NCBI GenBank assembly: GCA_937982505.1
Contig: CALJLV010000096.1
Coordinates: 1-35,990, forward strand
DNA length: 35,990 bases
Direction of reading: 5' to 3'
From: an uncultured Desulfobacteraceae bacterium
GTDB lineage: Bacteria > Desulfobacterota > Desulfobacteria > Desulfobacterales > UBA2174
The translations under genes were made by a program, and so were the position numbers. Positions 32,404-35,990 of the stretch are shown piece after piece; within the stretch, counting starts at the first letter, position 1; the number at the start of each line of letters is the position of its first letter. A model generated the notes under the pieces. It ran no database searches. It saw nothing but the letters and a program-made list of their open reading frames with translations, and was not told where the DNA came from.

Positions 32404-32449
32404 ATCAAAACATCATGATCCCTGTTGGTTTGGACAACATTTGCGCACT

Positions 32450-34957
32450 TCATCGGCGGCTCAGATGGACAAAAGGGCCTGGGGCGAGCAGTTCCTTCAG
32501 GGCGGTCTGCCGGTTGCGGGTATCCTGATTCTTCACCGACAGGGCCAGCGCCTTGCGCGTGCCCACCAGGACCGCCAGCCGCCGGGCCCGGGTCAGGGCG
32601 GTGTAGATCAGATTGCGAAAAAGCATTTTGAAATGCTGGGTCAAGACCGGGATGACCACCGCCTCGAACTCACTGCCCTGGGACTTGTGGACGGTGATGG
32701 CATAGGCCAGATCGAGGTCGGTGATGTCGTCGCGCCTGTACTGAACGATCCGCCCGTCCGGGAAAAACCCCACCGACAGGGTCAGCGCCTCGTTGTCGAT
32801 CTCCTCAATGGTCCCGATGTCGCCGTTGAACACGCCCAGATCGTAATTGTTGCGCCGGTGGATCACCCGGTCCCCGGTGCGCAGGATGCGCTCGCCGATC
32901 CGGATCTGGGCCCGTCCCTTTTCCGAAGGATTGACGGATTCCTGGATCAAACTGTTCAGGCTCAAGGTCCCGAGGCTGCCCCGCGTCATGGGGGTGATGA
33001 TCTGGATTTCGGTTTCCTTCCCCAGGTATTTGGGGATCCATTCCACGTAGAGCTTGCGCACCACGTCGGCAGCGGCCAGGCCGTAGTGCAGGGCGCTCCA
33101 CGGATGCACCTTGCTCAGCACCGCCCGCAGCTCATCGACCCGGTTTTGCGCCTGAAGGAGTGTTTCCAGATCGACGTGCTGGAAATTTTTCGGGATCATC
33201 AACTCGGTTTCGTAGGGCCGAACCGCCTCGCTCACCCTGAACTCGTAGGGGTCGGCGTCTCCGTAAGGTTCGCTGGCGGCAGGGGGCGGCTGGGTTTCAA
33301 AATGCCGCTTGACCCTGGCGATGAAGCCCAGCTGGGCCCGGGTGGCTTCGTCGGCGTCCATGAAAAAGCAGTCCGTGCCGTTTTCCCACACCTGCGGTTT
33401 CTTGAACGGCGAGTCGACGTGGGGCAGCTCGCCGCGGTTGATCTGGTAGGCGTAGCGGATGATGGCGGACTGCTCGGCCTGGCGAAATATTTTCGACAGC
33501 CGGAAGCAGGGGATGGCGCCCGAGGCGATCATGTCTTGCAGCACGTTGCCGGCGCCCACGGAGGGCAGCTGGTCCGCGTCCCCGATGAAAAGCAGCTGGC
33601 TGTGGGCCGGAACGGCCTTGAGCAGGGAGGCGGTCAGGCTGATGTCCAGCATCGAGGATTCGTCGACGATCAGAAACCCGACCTCGAGCGGATTTTCCTC
33701 GCCGCGGCTGAACTGCCCGCCCTTCCATTCCAGCAGCCGGTGGATGGTCCTGGCCTCCCGGCCGATGACATCCATCATCCGCTGCGCGGCGCGACCGGTG
33801 GGCGCCGCCAGGACGACCTTGCGCCCCATGGATTCCAGCAGCCGGACGAGCACCAGGGTGGTGGTGGTTTTGCCGGATCCGGGGCCGCCGGTGAGAATCG
33901 AGACCTTTTCCCCGACGATCCCCTTCACGGCGGCGGTCTGTTCGTCTCCCAGGGTGAAATTCCTGGCCCGGCCGAACAGCGCCAGCCAGCGCTCGACCCG
34001 GGCGGCGTCCACGCGCGGGGCGCTGCCGCGGTCCGACAGCCTCCTGGCCACATAGAGCTCGTCGAAGTAGAGAGATTTGGAATAGTAGCACAGGGTGGTG
34101 CCGCCGTCCGGGGCGGTCATCTCGCGGACCTTGAGAAGCCCCTCCTGCGCCATCTGCTCCAGAAACCGCGGCAGGCGCTCGCTCGGGTCCAACCCGATCA
34201 GCTCCCGGGTCTGGGCCTCGATCTGGGCCGCGGTGAGATAGCAGTGGCCCAGCTCCCGGCTGGCGGCCAGCACGTGCCGGATGCCGGCCATGAAGCGCCG
34301 GGGGCTGTCCGTTTCCAGACCGATGCTCAGGGCGACCTTGTCGGCGGAAAAAAAGCCGATGCCGTGGATGTCGTCGGCCAGCCGGTAGGGGTCCTCGGTA
34401 ACGGTGTTGATGGCCTCGTCGCCGTATTGCTTGTAGATCCGCACGGCAAAAAGGGTGCTGATGCCGTGGGACTGCAAGAACATCATCACTTCCCGGATGG
34501 CGCGGTGCTCGGTCCAGGCCGCGCTGACCATGCGCAGCTTCTTTTCGGCGATCCCCGGCACCTCGACGAGCCGCTGGATCTCCTCCTCGAAGACGTCGAG
34601 GGTTTTTTCCTTGAAGTGTTGGACGATTTTCCTGGCCGTCTTGGGCCCGACGCCCTTGATCAGGCCCGAGCCGAGATATTTCTCCAGCGCCGCGGCCGAG
34701 GCCGGCTTTCTTTCCACCGCCGCCGTAGCCCTGAACTGCCGGCCGTACTTGGGATCCACGGCCCAGGCCCCGTGAAATTCCATCGTGGCGCCGGCAAACA
34801 CCTTGGTCTGGTGGACAACGACGGTTTCCTGCTGCATGGGGTTGTCAAAAGGGGTCACGCGCAGCACGGACCACCCGGTGTCCGGGTTGTGAAACGTCAC
34901 CCGCTCGACAATGCCGCGGATGGATTCGCCGATGGAGGGAAGCGGTTCCTGGGCCAT
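32450..34957 (-). CDS. recD2: RecD2-type ATP-dependent DNA helicase
   Basis: The 835-residue 5'-3' superfamily 1 helicase has an N-terminal domain (FHNPDTGWSVLRV), a helix-hairpin-helix GVGPKTARKIV (102-112), Walker A GGPGSGKT (357-364), DESSML (432-437), GDADQLPS (459-466), a FRQ motif, VHKSQGSEF and YTALTRARRLAVLVG. RecD2 proteins act in genome maintenance outside RecBCD. Usual length is about 720-740; here an extra segment of roughly 90 residues lies near 545-635 (including YETELMIPKNFQHVD). ATG 34957 fits the family N-terminus (GIVERVTFHNP); the frame continues upstream without similarity. No strong ribosome site is seen. It is followed by tetR and preceded by a cupin gene. Confidence 0.92.
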   Translation of the reverse strand: MAQEPLPSIGESIRGIVERVTFHNPDTGWSVLRVTPFDNPMQQETVVVHQTKVFAGATMEFHGAWAVDPKYGRQFRATAAVERKPASAAALEKYLGSGLIKGVGPKTARKIVQHFKEKTLDVFEEEIQRLVEVPGIAEKKLRMVSAAWTEHRAIREVMMFLQSHGISTLFAVRIYKQYGDEAINTVTEDPYRLADDIHGIGFFSADKVALSIGLETDSPRRFMAGIRHVLAASRELGHCYLTAAQIEAQTRELIGLDPSERLPRFLEQMAQEGLLKVREMTAPDGGTTLCYYSKSLYFDELYVARRLSDRGSAPRVDAARVERWLALFGRARNFTLGDEQTAAVKGIVGEKVSILTGGPGSGKTTTTLVLVRLLESMGRKVVLAAPTGRAAQRMMDVIGREARTIHRLLEWKGGQFSRGEENPLEVGFLIVDESSMLDISLTASLLKAVPAHSQLLFIGDADQLPSVGAGNVLQDMIASGAIPCFRLSKIFRQAEQSAIIRYAYQINRGELPHVDSPFKKPQVWENGTDCFFMDADEATRAQLGFIARVKRHFETQPPPAASEPYGDADPYEFRVSEAVRPYETELMIPKNFQHVDLETLLQAQNRVDELRAVLSKVHPWSALHYGLAAADVVRKLYVEWIPKYLGKETEIQIITPMTRGSLGTLSLNSLIQESVNPSEKGRAQIRIGERILRTGDRVIHRRNNYDLGVFNGDIGTIEEIDNEALTLSVGFFPDGRIVQYRRDDITDLDLAYAITVHKSQGSEFEAVVIPVLTQHFKMLFRNLIYTALTRARRLAVLVGTRKALALSVKNQDTRNRQTALKELLAPGPFVHLSRR

Positions 34958-35247
34958 CGCCTGTCTGGAAGAAGTTTGCAAGAATGTACGAATAAAGATA
35001 GTCTGTCTTTCTAGTTTCCAGCGCCTGGCGGTCCACCGGACCCGGCGCACCACACACGACCCGGTTCCCTCCCCGGGCCCTGGCCAGGCAGGGACGCTCC
35101 CCGGCGAGTCGGATCCGTCCTTCCACCGTCGCCCCCGGTTCCATCGCGCGGGTACTGACGGCGCCGGCACTGGAGGCGATCTTCGGATCGTCGCCGCTGT
35201 CGTTGTCGTTGTCGTGGGATAGACACGTCTTGCCCCCTTCTGGAGCG
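34958..35247. other. 290-base stretch without a supported gene
   Basis: Between the RecD2-like start and the cupin stop both strands hold open frames typical of GC-rich DNA but no recognisable protein. Three tandem TGTCGT hexamers occur at 35198-35215. An AT-richer patch around 34980-35020 likely holds the recD2 promoter, but no convincing box pair was found. Confidence 0.5.
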
Positions 35248-35706
35248 TCAAGGTCCGAGGAACGCCGCCATCCGCGGATCCAGGACAATCAGCCGCCGGG
35301 CGGGAGCGCTTTGGGGGGCCAGCAACTCGAAATCGGCGTCTTCGAACCCCGGCGCCACCGAACAGCCCACCAGGACGTCATCCGCCAAGGGTTCGGCCGC
35401 CTGCCAGGTGCCGGCGGGAATCACATGACAGAAGCGATCGGCTCGCGCTGACAAAACGACCTGCCCGGGAGGCGCCTCGCTTCCATCCCAGCAATAGAGG
35501 CGAAGCCCCGTCCCCCGGTAGAGGTTCCAGACTTCGTCGCTGCCCACCCGGTGGAAGCGGCTCTTCTCGTGGCGCTGGAGGGAAAAGTAGATGTGGGTCA
35601 GGGCCGCTCGCCGGGTCCCGTCGCCCCTTTGGACCAGGGCTCGGGATTTGAAGACTTGGCGAAAACGGCCGCCTTCCGGATGGGCGACAAGATCGACGGG
35701 CTTCAT
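35248..35706 (-). CDS. DUF985 cupin-family protein
   Basis: The 152-residue protein matches the DUF985 cupin family (YML079W-like): HPEGGRFRQVFKS near the start, the bicupin strands THIYFSLQRHEKSRFHRVGSDEVW, the VIPAGTWQAAEP and LVGCSVAPGFEDADFELL motifs. The fold is a beta-barrel; a ligand-binding or isomerase role has been proposed for homologues, and the reaction is unproven. ATG 35706 fits the family start; the frame extends to a GTG at 35760 with 18 extra residues of no similarity. It lies upstream of the RecD2-like gene on the same strand. Confidence 0.85.
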   Translation of the reverse strand: MKPVDLVAHPEGGRFRQVFKSRALVQRGDGTRRAALTHIYFSLQRHEKSRFHRVGSDEVWNLYRGTGLRLYCWDGSEAPPGQVVLSARADRFCHVIPAGTWQAAEPLADDVLVGCSVAPGFEDADFELLAPQSAPARRLIVLDPRMAAFLGP

Positions 35707-35783
35707 TCTTTTTTGGCTCTTTTTGGGAAAATTTGACCTTGACGGGTAGAATTTGGGCACAGTCCAGAAGGTTTCGTCTTATC

Positions 35784-35944
35784 TCAGTCCAGGGGCTCCG
35801 GAGGCCACTTCGCGAGCCCCACATATCCATCAGCTTCCACCCTCTCAAGATCCTGGAACATCTTGCCGATGGTCTGGGCTGTCACAGGTATTTTGGTCGC
35901 GCAAACGTCCTAAATGGCCTCGGCATCGATATGTCGCTTGAGAT
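35784..35944 (-). pseudogene. Possible C-terminal gene fragment interrupted by TAG
   Basis: A minus-strand frame reads KRHIDAEAI, then TAG (35912-35910), then 41 codons (IPVTAQTIGKMFQDLERVEA... ending PPEPLD) to a TGA at 35786-35784. The residues look protein-like but no family is recognised. It runs off the contig at the adapter. A point mutation, a sequencing error or chance reading are all possible. Confidence 0.25.
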
Positions 35945-35990
35945 AGATCGGAAGAGCACACGTCTGAACTCCAGTCACGTCAGTCAATCT
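35945..35990. other. Illumina adapter sequence (artefact)
   Basis: From AGATCGGAAGAGC onward the last 46 bases match the Illumina TruSeq index-side adapter, followed by an index and the start of the flow-cell tail. Not biological. Confidence 0.97.

Noticed and set aside
34845..35288. Alternative minus-strand frame upstream of the RecD2-like start
   Set aside because: Contains an Asp/Asn repeat from the TGTCGT hexamers but no family similarity; it continues out of frame into recD2.
35910..35912. Reading the TAG as pyrrolysine
   Set aside because: No methylamine methyltransferase similarity and no pyl genes in the window; decay or error is simpler.
1..35990. CRISPR arrays, tRNA or rRNA genes
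   Set aside because: No regularly spaced repeats of 25-40 bases, no tRNA cloverleaf with a conserved T-arm, and no rRNA segments were recognised by eye.

Overview
The window is a GC-rich contig from a Gram-negative bacterium. It has an LPS transport protein, Kdo-modifying enzymes, an UpxY-type antiterminator, a CooC-type ATPase and a RicT/PSP1 protein. A deltaproteobacterial (Desulfobacterota-like) origin fits best, but this is inferred from gene content and protein style, not from a marker gene. Both ends carry Illumina adapter sequence (1-44 and 35945-35990), so the biological insert is about 35.9 kb and end-flanking calls are partial or doubtful.

Left part (45-15898): a partial thymidylate kinase and surE run leftward. 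Diverging from them is a co-oriented run of ten genes: lptD, an UpxY/NusG-like antiterminator, an HU/IHF subunit, holB, ricT, metG, a single-pass penicillin-binding protein, kdnA, kdnB and a 1239-residue GlmS-like protein. kdnA and kdnB match the enzymes that convert Kdo to 8-amino-Kdo for LPS. The GlmS-like protein follows kdnB after 16 bases. It keeps the recognisable catalytic residues of both GlmS halves but carries an N-terminal extension, two large insertions and a 200-residue C-terminal tail. This kdnA-kdnB-giant GlmS unit is the most unusual system here.

Middle (15900-17600): a small envelope protein, then a decayed patch with a RecQ fragment cut at its Walker A motif, a ParB-like small protein and a broken IS630-type transposase. 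Leftward eno-pyrG follows, ending in a rho-independent terminator. The eno promoter overlaps that of a divergent small helix-turn-helix gene.

Right part (21400-35944): a U32 peptidase family protein (RlhA-like), a divergent cooC-helicase pair with overlapping stop and start, an HD phosphohydrolase and RidA. Then comes a second sugar cluster: a fused WbpB-WbpD type dehydrogenase/acetyltransferase, a WbpE-type aminotransferase and an EamA transporter. This would make a 2,3-diamino-2,3-dideoxy-glucuronate nucleotide sugar for surface polysaccharide. Heptamer tandem repeats lie in the linker of the fusion and at its stop codon. A TetR regulator with a palindromic site over its promoter, a RecD2-type helicase with an insertion, and a DUF985 cupin close the window. 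No rRNA, tRNA or CRISPR array was seen.
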